This document shows positions 47,509 to 58,347 of a stretch of 64,000 nt of DNA, piece after piece. A model generated the notes under the pieces. That model worked only from the letters and a program-made list of their open reading frames with translations, searched no databases and was not told the origin of the DNA. Source of the DNA: Hordeum vulgare subsp. vulgare (lineage: Eukaryota > Streptophyta > Magnoliopsida > Poales > Poaceae). Made by a program: the position numbers and the translations under genes. The stretch is from contig NC_058521.1 of NCBI RefSeq assembly GCF_904849725.1, positions 350,298,138 to 350,362,137 on the forward strand. The letters run 5' to 3'. Within the stretch, counting starts at the first letter, position 1. Each line of letters opens with the position of its first letter.

Positions 47509-48358
47509 TGTCGGCGTCCTGGGAACGGGGGTACCCAGACTTGCCTGCGTGCGGCCCAGGGCTGACCCACTTCATCGATCAAGCACCAGCAGGCTCGGCA
47601 AGGCCCTCGTGAGGGGCCAAACCTCATGAGGAGGAATGGAATCAAGACCCGCAGGGGCCTCCTCAGGACCTCTCCGGAGTGGCTGACATTCCGAGGCAAG
47701 GCGCAGCCTCACGTGTCAGGGATGACGCAGAAGGTGGACAAGCGACCCGCAGATGGCAGAGCCGTCCAGTTCCCCCTTTGGTGCAATGAGGGCAAGAGCA
47801 TACATGGGTCCCAAAGGTTTCCCTTCTGGTGCAACGAAGCCGCCGCCACCCGTCAGTAGGGCAGACGTCACCACGGGCCTTTCTCTGCCGCGCAGATAGT
47901 TACTTTGTAGGCGAACACCACTTTTGACAGGGGAGACATGTTCCCTTGTCTCCCACTGAAACTGGCCGTTGTGGGAACCCTTCCCGCCTACGATAAGAGA
48001 AGAGTACCCTGGCCTCCACTATAAATGGAGAGGGTAGGATAACTGAGAGGGGGATCGGATCATCGTAACCCTAGAGCAACACACCAAGCGACTTGGCCTC
48101 CGGAGGCTCAAGAGCACTGTACTATCTCGTTCATCAACCTCTGTGAGAGGCAATCCACCAAAAGCAGGAGTAGGGTTTTATGCTTCGCAGCGGCCCGAAC
48201 CTGGGTATACTACAATGTTCTGAGTTCTCCTCACCGTCGCGTGAGTATTTATCCTTGCCCAATGTGTTGTGAGTCCGGGAAACCGAATCTGTTGAGTGGC
48301 CTCTGCACGCGCCCCTGAGTTCGAATCCCTAGGGTTTTGCGGAGCCCGAAGTCCGACA
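47509..48358 (+). mobile_element. solo LTR of a gypsy element, 850 bp
   Basis: TGTCGGCGTCCTGGG to GAAGTCCGACA forms an inverted terminal pair TGTCGG/CCGACA and is flanked by target duplicate AATGT (47504-47508 and 48359-48363). A TATA box, CTATAAATGG, is at 48019-48028. No internal region is present, so it arose by LTR-LTR recombination after insertion into the end of copia gag. Confidence 0.92.
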
Positions 48359-48363
48359 AATGT

Positions 48364-48484
48364 TTTTGCTAAATTTGTTGGTTCTTCTTATGAGTACATT
48401 GAATGGTATATTTGGGTTCCTAAGACCCTTGCTGTTAACTTGAAAGGAGCCACTAAAGAATGGGTAATTAAACCCAAGCATTGA
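48364..48484 (+). pseudogene. copia gag C-terminal tail of element E
   Basis: A short continuation of gag after the solo LTR (FAKFVGSSYEYIEWYIWVPK) ending at TGA 48482-48484. It is adjacent to the protease segment. Confidence 0.7.
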
Positions 48485-49403
48485 TCTCCTGTAGGAGTTT
48501 GATTCCGGAGGAGTGTCAAGGTTGCTTGGTAGTGGAGCAACAAATCATATGACCAGAAGCAAGGACTTGGTGGTGGATGCTCATCTTGACCCATGTGTGG
48601 CCACTCAAGTATCCTTTGGTGATGATGCGATTTCAAAGGTATTGGGTCTTGGCAAGGTGGTAATCTCTATGGAACTTTCCATTGTGAATGTCATGCTTGT
48701 TGAGACCCTTTTATACAATTTACTTTCTGTTCATCAACTTGAACTCATGGGCTTTTGTAGTTTCTTTGGTGTTGACACCGTGGCCCTTTTGTGGAGCAAG
48801 AATCTTAAAGTATCCTTTATTGGGCATGTCGAGAACAGTTCTTATGTGGTTAACTTCTTAGAGCGACCCACTAAGACCATGACTTGCTTATTGGCTTAAG
48901 TTGATGTCGAATGGCTTTGGCATCACCGGCTAGCCCATGTCAATATGAGATCTTTGCAAAGTCTCCTCAAAGGGGATCATGTTCTTGTACTAACAAATGT
49001 GAGTTTTGCGAAAGATCGTGCTTGTAGTGCTTGTATTAAAGGGAAGCTATGTGAAATGACTCGCCGACCCATGACTACCATCTACTTGAAGAAGACCTTG
49101 GAGCACCATCACATGGATCTCTTTGGTCCTCCATTTTCCGACAGTCTTGTGGACAAAAATTATTGCTTGGTGATAGTGGATTATTATTTAAGATATACTT
49201 GGGTATACTTCTTCAAGAGCAAGAGTGAGACTCAACAAACCGTCATCAACTTTGCCAATGAATCTCAATGTCAACATGAACCAGACGTTGATGGGCGCGA
49301 CAAGGAGCATGATGTCGGATTTCAAATGTTCGTACAAGTTTTGGGCCGAAGCCATCAACACCGCATGTCATGCATCTAATATAATCTAGCTCCACAAAGG
49401 CTT
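48485..49403 (+). pseudogene. copia protease and integrase N-terminal half of element E
   Basis: The protease motif is LLGSGATNHM, where copia has D-S-G, so the catalytic Asp is Gly (GGT). The frame continues to 48899. The GAG-pre-integrase zinc region follows (WLWHHRLAHVNM with CSACIKGKLC), then the integrase core start with HHHMDLFGPP, which has the first catalytic Asp. After FANESQ the frame jumps to TRSMMSDFKCSYKFWAEAIN in another frame, so the part carrying the second Asp and the Glu is deleted. The segment ends at GGCTT, where insertion F begins. Confidence 0.85.
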
Positions 49404-49521
49404 TGTCAGGGAAATCGACACCTATGGGAATCTCGAAGAGTCCCTTAATGGTTCAGCAGGCGGGGGGGGGGGGGGAGGTGGCGTCGAGAGCGAAGCTAGC
49501 GATCATCACCGACAAGGTGGC

Positions 49522-49900
49522 GTCGGATGACTTGATTATCTTCCCGGCCAGGAGGGCTTGCCGGGGGGCTTGAACACTTTCCCGGCAAGGAGGGCTTACC
49601 GGGGGCCTCGCTAGTCTTTGCGAGTCTTCCCGGCAAGGAGGGCTTCCCGGGGCCTTGCGATTCTTCGAGAGTTTTCCCGGCAAGGAGGGATTGCCGGAGC
49701 ATTGTGAATCTTCCCAGCAAGGAGGGCTTGTTGGGGCCTTGCATCTGGAGCTATCGTACTCCACTCGCTCGGAGAGGGGAAGGCATGGCCTCGATGGGTC
49801 TTGGTTTGCCTTCCTGCTAGTCTTCCTCGTGCGCTGCTGCCAGGGGCATTGCCGATGCCCGTGCACAAGTCTTGGGCACAAGGGACCCCAGTCTCTAGTG
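49522..49900. repeat. left 379-bp direct repeat of insertion F
   Basis: From GTCGGATGACTTGATTATC to GACCCCAGTCTCTAGTG, nearly the same as 52632-53009. It contains four to five units of CCCGGCAAGGAGGGCTT. A 14-G run (49462-49475) lies just before it. Confidence 0.8.
49545..49745. repeat. palindromic CCCGGCAAG/CTTGCCGGG tandem array (left)
   Basis: About five units of roughly 36-40 bp, each with CCCGGCAAGGAGGGCTTGCC and its inverted half CTTGCCGGG. Each unit can fold on itself. Confidence 0.75.
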
Positions 49901-50293
49901 CACCGAGAGGAGCCCCGGGCCTGGGACGCGCACGCGCACGGGGCGTTGTTGGGCCAGGCCCAAAGGGTGCACGGGCTTCCATGGCAGGGTACTCTGTAGC
50001 TTTGGAGACGTTGTGAGCGGCACTTTTCCACGTCGCACATCGAGCGCGTGAGTTGGATAAGTGTGCACACAGTGGCCTCCCCATCTCCCGAAGCATTATT
50101 GTCATGCGTTAGGCATGCACAATAACGGTCAGGTAAGGGGCGTTCGTGGCCTTAAAGGCTGCAGTCGTGGCAGGGCCCGCCCCCGCATGCATTGGTGCAG
50201 CAGGGCAGTTGCCTGTTCGCCCATGATCATGGGTGATTGGGCGAGAGGGGCGGCGGTTTCCGGAGTGAGGAGAGCTAGCCCCCGCGGCTCACC

Positions 50294-50303
50294 CTATAAA
50301 TTA
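50294..50303 (+). promoter_or_regulatory. TATA box ahead of the B3 gene relic
   Basis: CTATAAATTA in a GC-rich context, 111 bp upstream of the ATG at 50414. It is positioned as for a normal plant gene promoter. Confidence 0.5.
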
Positions 50304-50413
50304 TGAAGTTTGCGAGGGGCTTTTGCTCATCCATCCAACTCCCGAAACATTCAGCACCCCCGACTTGCATCTGCGGAGTCTTCTTTAGTTCAAGGTGGCG
50401 CTCGCCCCTAACC

Positions 50414-50996
50414 ATGGCTAGGGGACGAGGGCGTCCACCATCGGCTGCCAGGCCGGCAAGGAGATCCCATTCGGATCATGTCACAGCTTCAGGAGCCGCA
50501 ACTGCGATGGGCGGCACGACCACGTGAGGTGGCGGAGGGATGAGGGGCAGCGGTTGCCACGGAGGACATGGTCGGGGAAGGCAGAGTGCTACTCCAACAC
50601 CTCCGTCTTCTTCCCTAGCATAGACTTCTCCTCCGTGGGGCGGGTACTCGGACGGGATGGCACTAGAGTTCATCGTGGAACTGCACGGTGTCCCTCGGGG
50701 CCATCTTGCACCTCCCTCGCCCTTTAGCTAGGGCGATGGAGGCCACCAAGCCTCCCGTCTTGTGGTTGCGGGCTTACGGTTGCTCCCACGGTGCTATGCT
50801 GGTGCACGTGGAGTACCCGAAACTCCGCTCCATGTTGCTCGGGCGGGGCTGGAAATCCTTCGCCCGCGTACACAGCCTTGAGGATGGGCATGTCCTCCAC
50901 TTTAAGCTAGCGGAGGATAATATGCTATCCGTCAAGTTTTATGGGTGCTCAGGTGTGCGTCTCGGCTGCTGCGAAGAGAGCTCGAGTGGCGCCTAA
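50414..50996 (+). pseudogene. B3 DNA-binding-domain gene relic carried by insertion F
   Basis: ATG 50414 opens a short basic frame (MARGRGRPPSAARPARRS) that stops at about 50527; frame changes then lead to 50688-50996. That 102-aa frame matches the B3 plant DNA-binding fold: LHLPRPLARAM, then VLWLRAYGCSHGAMLVHVEY, then GRGWKSFARVHSLEDGHVLHF and MLSVKFYGC. In B3 proteins the GW..F....L..GD..VF block is the most conserved part, and here the Asp of GD is His. A Ser-rich end follows (CCEESSSG). The family binds DNA as REM or ARF-like factors. In this copy frameshifts prevent a full protein. It lies antisense to the LTR-like TATA on the right. Confidence 0.6.
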
Positions 50997-52280
50997 TATC
51001 CCTCGTGGAGCGATAGGGACGAGGAGGACAACGGCGGCAGTGGCGCTCTTGGCAGTGCATGATCTCGGGGGTCAAGTCGAAGTATGACTCCTCGAGCGCT
51101 GACTCACTATCGGCCATGCTGCCCAGGCCCGCTCACGCCTCACCCCCGCCCGGCGGAGTTATCTTGCGGGAGCTGACATCGAAGCCTCGTCTTTGAGGAG
51201 GCGCGATTGTGGGCTCCGGCTTCTTTATCCCTTCCGGTCGCCCTCTTCTCCGCCCCCGTTCTCTTCTACGTTGGGGTTGCGCCGGGGGCCCTCCCGCATT
51301 TTGTCTTCTTGAACTTCTGTCTGGTAAGCATGTCCCTCGCCAAAAGACAGTATCATAGGTTACATTAGTAAAAATCATCCATGTAATATGTCTGAGTTTG
51401 TTTTGAACAAATGAATGAAACGTTGTTTCCTTTGCGTTTGATCCTTCCCTTTGGATGATGCAACCTTTGCATTTTCCGGAAGCTTGCCGGCGTGACTGGT
51501 CCGACCACTAGTGCCTTGAGGAACGGATCCTTAGCGGTTCGCTGGAGGGGTCATTACCGGCAAGGCTCCTTGCCGCACTCAGTCAACCGTTAGATCGTCG
51601 AGCGCGCCTCGAGGCAAAATAAGGTGTTGCGTAGCCGCTTGGTCTGTTGAACAAGTTCAAAACAATGTTTAGGCGCTCTATGGCCGTTTAGGTCATTGAA
51701 CTAGTTCGAAATAGAACCAAGGTGCACTGATATTGACAAGGTTCCATCTACGCGCAAGTTTCTCAAACAAAGTTTGGGATCTTGAGAAAGGAAACAACCA
51801 ATCTACTCTGAAATTTCATCTGGAATATGTACCACTTATCTGTCATACTGCAACACTTCTCCCCACGGTGTTTGGGTCCATTGCCAGGGCCTCAGATCCC
51901 CGGCAAGCAGGAGGTTATACTTTCCCGGCAACTTCCCCTCCGGCAAGGTCCTTGCCGATAGTCCTTGACTATCGTATAGAAGGGGGTTGCCGGAGTATAA
52001 ATAATTTTCCTCTTTTGCCAGGCCATGATGGTGGAGCCCCCGAGCGCATCTTCGGCGGTGATGCGACGCTTCCAGGGGGAAAGGGTTTTTGCTGGAGTGC
52101 GTGCGTGGGCTTCGGGGACTGTTTGCGCATCCTCGACGGCTATGGATCACTTCGCGGAGGTGTGTCAGCCGGAGTATGCGCCGGAGGCCTCGTCGAAGCC
52201 CCTAGGCTACCCAGGTTCGGGTCGCTTGCCGCGTAAAACCCTACTCCTGCTTAGTTTGTATTGGGTGCTTATTGTAGGGT
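50997..52280 (+). other. downstream part of insertion F, no clear gene
   Basis: GC-rich to about 51330, with an acidic stretch in one frame (DEEDNGGSGALG) that may be the end of the B3 gene. AT-richer text follows, then more PBS-unrelated GC text. Frames such as 51733-52236 have no domain I recognise. Short CGGCAAG motifs recur at 51540-51960. Confidence 0.4.
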
Positions 52281-52631
52281 GATTTTCTACAGTAACTTAG
52301 CTGGTCATTTGGGAGTCTCAAATCCCAAAAAGTCCAACCCCCCACGAGAATGAGCCTTGGGCCTCCTTTTATAGGCAACGGGGTCACCAACAGTGTGCTC
52401 ACGGGTTGCATAGTGAATGGTGTTCACCGCTCTTCTTCTACGGTGGTGTCAGGGGTAGTAAATGCCTTGTCTGACCCCTGACCTGCAGCAAGGTGGTCGC
52501 GACACGTACCCAGGTGGATCGACACCTGGGTCTTGTGCTAGCGCATGAAGGATGCGTTGGAGTGGTTGGATTGTGGTAGAAACAGAGGAGGCACCTGGCG
52601 AGCGGAAGGAGCTTGCTGGCCTGGCTTCCCT

Positions 52632-53009
52632 GTCGGATGACTTGATTATCTTCCCGGAAAGGAGGGCTTGCCGGGGGCTTGAACACTTTCCTCGCAAGGA
52701 GGGCTTACCGGGGGCCTCGGCAGCCTTTGCGAGTCTTCTCGGCAAGGAGGGCTTGCCGGGGTCTTGCGAATCTTCTGGAGTTTTCCCGGCAAGGAGGGCT
52801 TGCCGGGGCCTTGCGAATCTTCCCGGCAAGGAGGGCTTGCCGGGTCCTTGCATCTGGAGCTCTCGTACTCCACACCCTCAAAGAGGGGAGGGTGTGGCCT
52901 CGGTGGGTCTTGGTTTGCCTTCTTGCCATTCTTTCTCATGCGCTGCTGCCACGAGCGTTACCGGTGCCCGTGCACAAGTGTGGGGCACATGGGACCCCAG
53001 TCTCTAGTG
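52632..53009. repeat. right 379-bp direct repeat of insertion F
   Basis: Second copy of 49522-49900. It ends exactly at the F/copia junction. It contains five to six units of the CCCGGCAAGGAGGGCTTGCC array (52650-52850). Confidence 0.8.
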
Positions 53010-53760
53010 GGCTTGAACAAAACTCCTTATGAAATCATTACCGGTAACAAGCCCAATCTAAAGTACTTACCGGTGTTAAGTTGTAAATGTTTCATTCTCA
53101 AGAAATGTGCTCGTTTGTATAAATTTTAACCTAGAGCTCAAGAGGGCATATTTGTTGGTTATGCTACAACTCTCATGCTTATCGTGTCCTCAGTAAATCC
53201 AATGGACTCATTGAGGAGTCGTGTAGCGTGAAGTTTGATGAAGATAATAGATCCTGAGTGGAGAAAAGTGCTCTTCCTGGTGTAGGTGATGAAATTCCTC
53301 CCCAATCCATAAGAAGAATGGGTGTGGGACACTTCCTACCCGTTTAGGAACCCCTTGTGGTCGAAGGAGAAGGACAATGGTCCATGCAAGTGGAACCATC
53401 ACTGACGCGAGACCCACATGCTTCCGAAGTACAAAGTGAAGGCCCTCAACCTTGTGATGAAGATCACGGACAAGATCAACTTCATGATGGTGGTTCACCA
53501 AGTGATATCCTAGATCAATCTCACACCACCGAGCAAGCTCAAGATCAAGAGCAGGCTCAAGCTCAAGACGAAGCTCAACATCATGAGCAAGCTCATGATG
53601 GCATTTATGGTCACAAAAATTTTGCTCCTCAACTTTCCATGGAGGAGATTCTAGAAAGAGGAGCCACCAAGATTGCTACCAAGCTTAAACATAAACAACA
53701 TATTTTGGAGAATGTCAATGATAGCTTGTAGAGAGGAGTAAGCACTCGTCGTCAATTAAC
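53010..53760 (+). pseudogene. copia integrase end and linker of element E
   Basis: It resumes with GLNKTPYEIITGNKPN, the end of integrase. Frames then change, and a Gln-rich linker (53357-53731: QAQDQEQAQAQDEAQ) leads towards RT. Linkers of this kind join integrase and RT in copia pol. There are several stops between 53130 and 53360. Confidence 0.8.
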
Positions 53761-55340
53761 AAACTTTTGTGCACATCATGTGTTTCTTTCTTGAATTGAA
53801 CACCTAAAGGTATAAGAAGCGCTCAAGGACATAGAGTGGCTTGAAGCCATGCATGATGAACTCATCAACTTAGAGAGCAACAAAGTGTGGCATTGGTACC
53901 AAGACCAAAGGAGAACCACAACGTCATTGGAAACAAATGGATCTTTAAGAACAAGCCAGATGCAAACGGTGTCGTCAGTCGCAAAAACTAAAGATTGCTG
54001 CAAAAGGCTAGTCCCAACTCAAGGGTATCGACTATGGTGAAACCTTTGCTTCGGTTTCTCGCCTTGAATCTATTCGCATGTTGCTTGCATATGCATCTCA
54101 TCATAATTTCAATCTATTTCAAATGGATGTGAAGAGTGCATTTCATAATGGTCCTCTTAAGGAGTTGGTATATGTCAAGTAAACCCTATGGTTCTTGGAT
54201 CCCAAGTTCCCCAATCATGTATACATTCTTGATAAGGCACTCTATGGCCTTAAATAAGCCCCACGAGCGTGGTATGGGCACCTTACCGAGATGTTGCAAG
54301 ATCGTGGGTTTGAAATTAGGAAAACGGATCCTATTAGTTTTGCGAAGAAGGTCAAAGGGAACTTGTTCATATGCCAACTATATGTTGATGATATTATCTT
54401 TGGTTCTCCTAACAAAGCTTTTAATGATAAGTTTGCCTCACTAATGGCTGAAGAGTTTCAGATGTCTATTATGGGATAGTTGAAGTTCTTCCTTGGATTC
54501 AAAGTTAAGCAACGAAGTCAGGGAACCTTCATCAACCAAGAAAAATACACTCAAGTCATGCTCAAGAGGTTCAAGATGGATGAACTCAAATCGGCCAAGG
54601 CAAACACGCCCATGCCACTCAAATGCCAACTTGACATTGATCCCAATGGTAAAGTTGTGGATCAAAAGCTATATCACTCTATTATTGGCTCTTTGCTTTA
54701 CCGTTGTGCATCTACACCAGATATTATGTTGAGTGTGGGAATTTGTGCATGATTTCAATCCCCACCAAAGGAAAGTCACTTGGTGGCAGTCAAGCGAATC
54801 TTTCAATATTTTTCTCATTCCCCAAAATTTGGCTTATCGTACCCCAAAGGTGCTTCATTCGACCTTATAGTATATTCAGACTCAGATTGGGTGGGAGACT
54901 GTGTGGAGATGAAGTCAACTTCTGGAGTTTGCCAATTCCTTGGTTTCTCTCTGGTAAGTTGGTCTTCAAAGAAGCAAAACTATGTTTCTCTCTCGTACAC
55001 CGAGGCCGAGTATGTAGCAGCTGCAAGTTGTTGCGCGTAGTTGCTTTGAATGAGGCAAACTTTAAAGGATTATGGTGTCACTTGTGAAAAAGTTTCTCTT
55101 TATTGTGACAATTTAAGTGACATTTTGATCTCCAACAACCCGGTTCAACACTTCAAGACAAAGCACATTGATTTTTGTAATCACTTCATCTAGGATCATA
55201 TCAAGCGTGGGGAAATTGATCTTATTTACCTCAACACTCATGAAGAACTTGCAGATATTTTCATGAATCCATTGGATGAAGCAAGAATTCGTGAGTTAAT
55301 GCATGAGATGAATATCATTGGTTCGAGCAATGTGGACTGA
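53761..55340 (+). pseudogene. copia reverse transcriptase and RNase H of element E
   Basis: RT begins with MHDELINLESNKVW (53849) and has MDVKSAF, then ALYGLK followed by a stop, then the catalytic YVDDIIFGS at 54380-54406. RNase H follows (SLLYRCASTPDIMLSVG, SDSDWVGD, CQFLGFSLVSWSSKKQ, EAEYVAA) and pol ends EMNIIGSSNVD with stop at 55338. Stops occur at about 54181, 54255, 54478, 54752 and 55038, and frames change near 54020. The copia type is certain; it is non-functional. Confidence 0.9.
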
Positions 55341-56401
55341 AGTATTGCACACTCCACCACCCTCATCATACTATTTTTTTAGATGTAGACATGGATTTAG
55401 GGGGAGTGTTGTTCTCTCAATGGACTCTCCCTCCCCCTGTAATGCATAAATTGATCAAGTCCTTCACACTAGTCATTTTTATGACACTTGTGCTTCAAAT
55501 AGGAGTTTTGGTCATGGGCCCAAGGTTAAAATCTTCGCGGTGTCATACCAATGGACTCAAGATAGGTGGCTTCGGCCACCGCCCCCTCCTAGTGAGGCAT
55601 TTTTTCGAGAGCTTTTTCCTGTTTTGTGTCACCCCAAGTTGGTTTTTATTCGGTTTGAATCTTCAAAATTTGGTGTATCCTATTTTTCGAAGTCCTTTGA
55701 GGTCATCGTGAGCAGTACTACGACGGGCCTGAGCTATACTTCCTCTCGTAAGAGGTACTACCGCGGTCGACAGAGGTACTACCAAAAGGTAGTACTACCG
55801 CTCCCTGAGTGGTACTACCACTCCTGCTAAACCACACGGGGTTATGGGGCACGGGCAATGCCAGTTTCCACTCCTCATATCCATTCATCGCCCTCCTTCT
55901 CTTGCGTTTCTCTCTCCACGCGAACTTAGGGCTTCGAAGATCTCCTACGGATCTCCGTTTTCAGCCTCCCTTCCATGATTCCTACCAGTGGAATTGATTC
56001 CCACCTCTCCCTCTTTGACATGGATGCCCCTGTTCTTAAGATCTAGGTTTAGGGCAATATGAGATGAATCGTTCGAATTTTTCATCAAATCGCGGCATGA
56101 GTAGTATGTGGAAGGTGCATAGGGAATACATCTGATGTTTTAATGGCAATTATCTGCACTTGGCATCCTTGGTAGTACCGGATCTTCCCAGCAGAAGTAG
56201 CTACAGCGGCTGTCACTGCCCCGAGCGGTACTACCTCACATGGATTGTACTACTACTCTGATCCGCGGTACTATCGCTTGGCATGGCAATTGCACATGTT
56301 TCCCACTTACATATCAAATTTCCTCCATCTTTTTGGTTTCTTTCTGCCTTATACATATCGTTTACTCTTGCATTTCGTTTTGCTCTCTGTTTGGGATCTC
56401 A
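55341..56401 (+). other. region after copia pol with LTR-like text
   Basis: A purine run, TTAGGGGGAGTG (55397-55408), lies 57 bp after the pol stop and could be a polypurine tract. The following text does not match the E 5' LTR, although it has the same GGTACTACC-type repeats (55740-55830 and 56165-56280). It ends in a splice-acceptor-like TGGGATCTCAG at 56401. No ORF of note. Confidence 0.45.
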
Positions 56402-57476
56402 GGTGCTTTCAGCTCTACTCCCGAGGAGCTAGGGTGAACCCCAGTCGTGGAAGCTCAAAGATATACCGCACCTCTGAGCAAACCGCCAAGTCAAAGGGCA
56501 AGCAGTATGATGTCAGGCCAAACAAGTCCGAATCCATGGCTAATCTGTACAACGAGGAGTTCTGGATGTCCTGCAAAGCCTATCCGTATGGTGACCCTCA
56601 AGATCCAAGTCTAAGCAACCGTCCATTATGGAGCAGGAAGCAACTATCAATCTATACTGATGTTTTCAAGAACAAGGAAAATTTGTATGTTCCTCATGTC
56701 AAATCCATTGACGTGGATTGTCCGCAGAAGAATGCCAGATACTTCGGGATTACTCTCCAACTATGTGAAAAACTAGGCATTCTTAAATTGATGCAATTCA
56801 ACAAGGATTTTGATCTAGAGATTGTAGTTGTGCTCTTTGCCACGGTGCATCTCGGGACTGATGAGGACATGACATTGGTTTGGATGTCAATGGAAGTTGG
56901 TGTCTGCTACCTCGAAGGAGTTTATGAATCTGCTAGGATATGATGATTAGGGGCTCCATAACCCATTTTGATGTCGCTCCCACAAAGAGACTACATCCAC
57001 CCACAAGTGCCACCTCCGCAGATACATTATGGAGAAGATCACCTCCACCACGGGCAAGTCTACTTGTGTGTGGGAACCGTTTTTGGATATTATTCACCGC
57101 ATCTTCTAGCACACACTCTTTCCCTGTGTTGGGAATCTGGATCAGGTACACTCGTACTTAGTGGATATGCTATTATTTTGTCAGGCTCGTAAGTACATGG
57201 CCAATCTGGAGGTGTTCGATGTACCACATGTTATGTGGTCTGAGCTCCTTTCTGCCATTTTGGAGCGTAAGTGTCCTATGTATGGGCCTTACCTGATGCA
57301 TTTATTGAGACCACCTGGGCAAACACAATTCTTGGAGTTATGTTTCAATGTCGTGAGTTGGTGCCACATAAAGTTGTTGAGCTAAGGAACAAGAATAAGT
57401 GGGCTACTCACACTGCTCCTGATAGGGATCTTCCAGAGGATGAAGAGAATGAAGATGAAGAGGACGATGATGACTA
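56402..57476 (+). pseudogene. plant-mobile-domain-like ORF in the copia tail
   Basis: A frame open from 56245 to 56943 encodes RGARVNPSRGSSKIYRTSEQ, ESMANLYNEEFWMSC, KNARYFGITLQLCEKLGILK and DFDLEIVVVLFATVHL; the part after the acceptor at 56401 is the plausible protein. Frame changes lead to 57161-57385 and 57271-57477, which ends in an acidic tail (LPEDEENEDEEDDDD). It resembles the putative plant transposon protein domain found in many grass copia-like elements, from memory. Function unknown. Stop at about 57475. Confidence 0.55.
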
Positions 57477-58194
57477 GTGGCCGAGGGTGGAGCTGCTCCT
57501 AGTGTTGCAACCCCCTATGCAGAGCCATCTTGGGTGGGGAAGCTCAAGGAGAAGATGTAGAAGTTATTCTGTCTACAGGCAAAGGATCAGTACAGGGCTC
57601 ACGCTGCTGCAAAGGCAGCTATCAGCCGTCACAAGCGTGTGAGTAGGCAGTTGGGATTAGAGATTCATAGAGGTTTGGAGGACAGACTCACTGATGAAGA
57701 AACCTCGATCGGTTAAAACTACCTGTGGGATACCGATGTTGAGATCCCTGGCACACCAGCTCCACCTAGCACTGTTCATCACAGCTCTGAGTCTGGAGAG
57801 TATTGAAGATTGTCACTAGAGTTACTATCATCCTGGATCCTCTTAGTTCTCTCTACCCTTTTGGTGTCTTGCTGCCAAAGGGGGAGATAATTTAGGGATT
57901 TGCGAGTCACGAGTGTGTTTTTTGTTGCCTGGTTTTATTCGCTTGTGAACTCTCTATCATTTTATTTGCTTGTGTTTATGTGTGTGAGACTCTTGTGAGA
58001 CCGCGTCATATAGTGTGAGACATATGCTACCATTAAATTATATTATGTTTAGTTTGTGAGGTGTCTATCTCGTGCCCTATTATTAGTGCTCACATGTCAC
58101 TTCTTGCATGTATATTCCCTTCATATTCTCTTAATGCAATTAGTGTTAGTCTATAAAATATCAGGGAAGTGTTTCTTGACTGTGAGACTGCTGG
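57477..58194 (+). other. copia tail, non-coding, with second polypurine tract
   Basis: GCCAAAGGGGGAGATA at 57874-57889 is a typical copia polypurine tract. The following 300 bp do not match the E 5' LTR. The tail ends at the LINE border near 58195. Confidence 0.45.
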
Positions 58195-58347
58195 GCCTAC
58201 ACCCCACAGTATTTTATTGATAAAAGAGCAACATGGATTACAAGGTTATGTACAAGTTCTAGTTCCTCCAGTAGAGGGAATTGCAGAGCCGAAAGACAGA
58301 AAAAGATAAAAGAAAAAGGTGGGGGCCCTCTAAGGAGGCAAAAAAAT

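Larger units (their letters stand above)
49404..53009. mobile_element. composite insertion F, class unresolved, with a B3-domain gene relic
   Basis: Copia text stops at GGCTT (49399-49403) and resumes exactly at GGCTT (53010-53014), so F is a 3.6-kb insertion with a putative 5-bp duplicate. It starts TGTCAGGG but ends CTCTAGTG, not CA. Two direct copies of about 379 bp (49522-49900 and 52632-53009) lie near the start and exactly at the end and may be LTR remnants. The minus strand of the right part has an LTR-like TATA (52364-52375). The plus strand of the middle part has a TATA box and a B3 gene relic. No gag or pol is found. It may be a rearranged minus-strand retroelement carrying captured DNA. 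Confidence 0.6.
33142..55340 (+). mobile_element. Ty1/copia element E with four nested insertions
   Basis: A plus-strand copia element. It has a 5' LTR of about 1.5 kb net (33142-33730 plus 37128-38074), a degenerate PBS, gag, protease, integrase, RT and RNase H in copia order, with pol stop at 55338-55340. Four insertions interrupt it: CACTA 33731-37124, element G 39279-46252, a solo LTR 47509-48358 and insertion F 49404-53009. A 3' LTR like the 5' LTR is not visible; the copia-like tail at 55341-58190 may belong to it. The protease catalytic Asp is lost and part of the integrase core is deleted, so it is dead. Confidence 0.88.

Noticed and set aside
49453..50105. Long minus-strand ORFs opposite the F array
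   Set aside because: They are Arg/Pro-rich translations of the GC-rich palindromic repeat and change frame with each unit.
53001..53009. The end CTCTAGTG of F as a CACTA transposon terminus
   Set aside because: Reverse complement begins CACTA, but the other end has no inverted partner and the 379-bp repeats are direct, not inverted.
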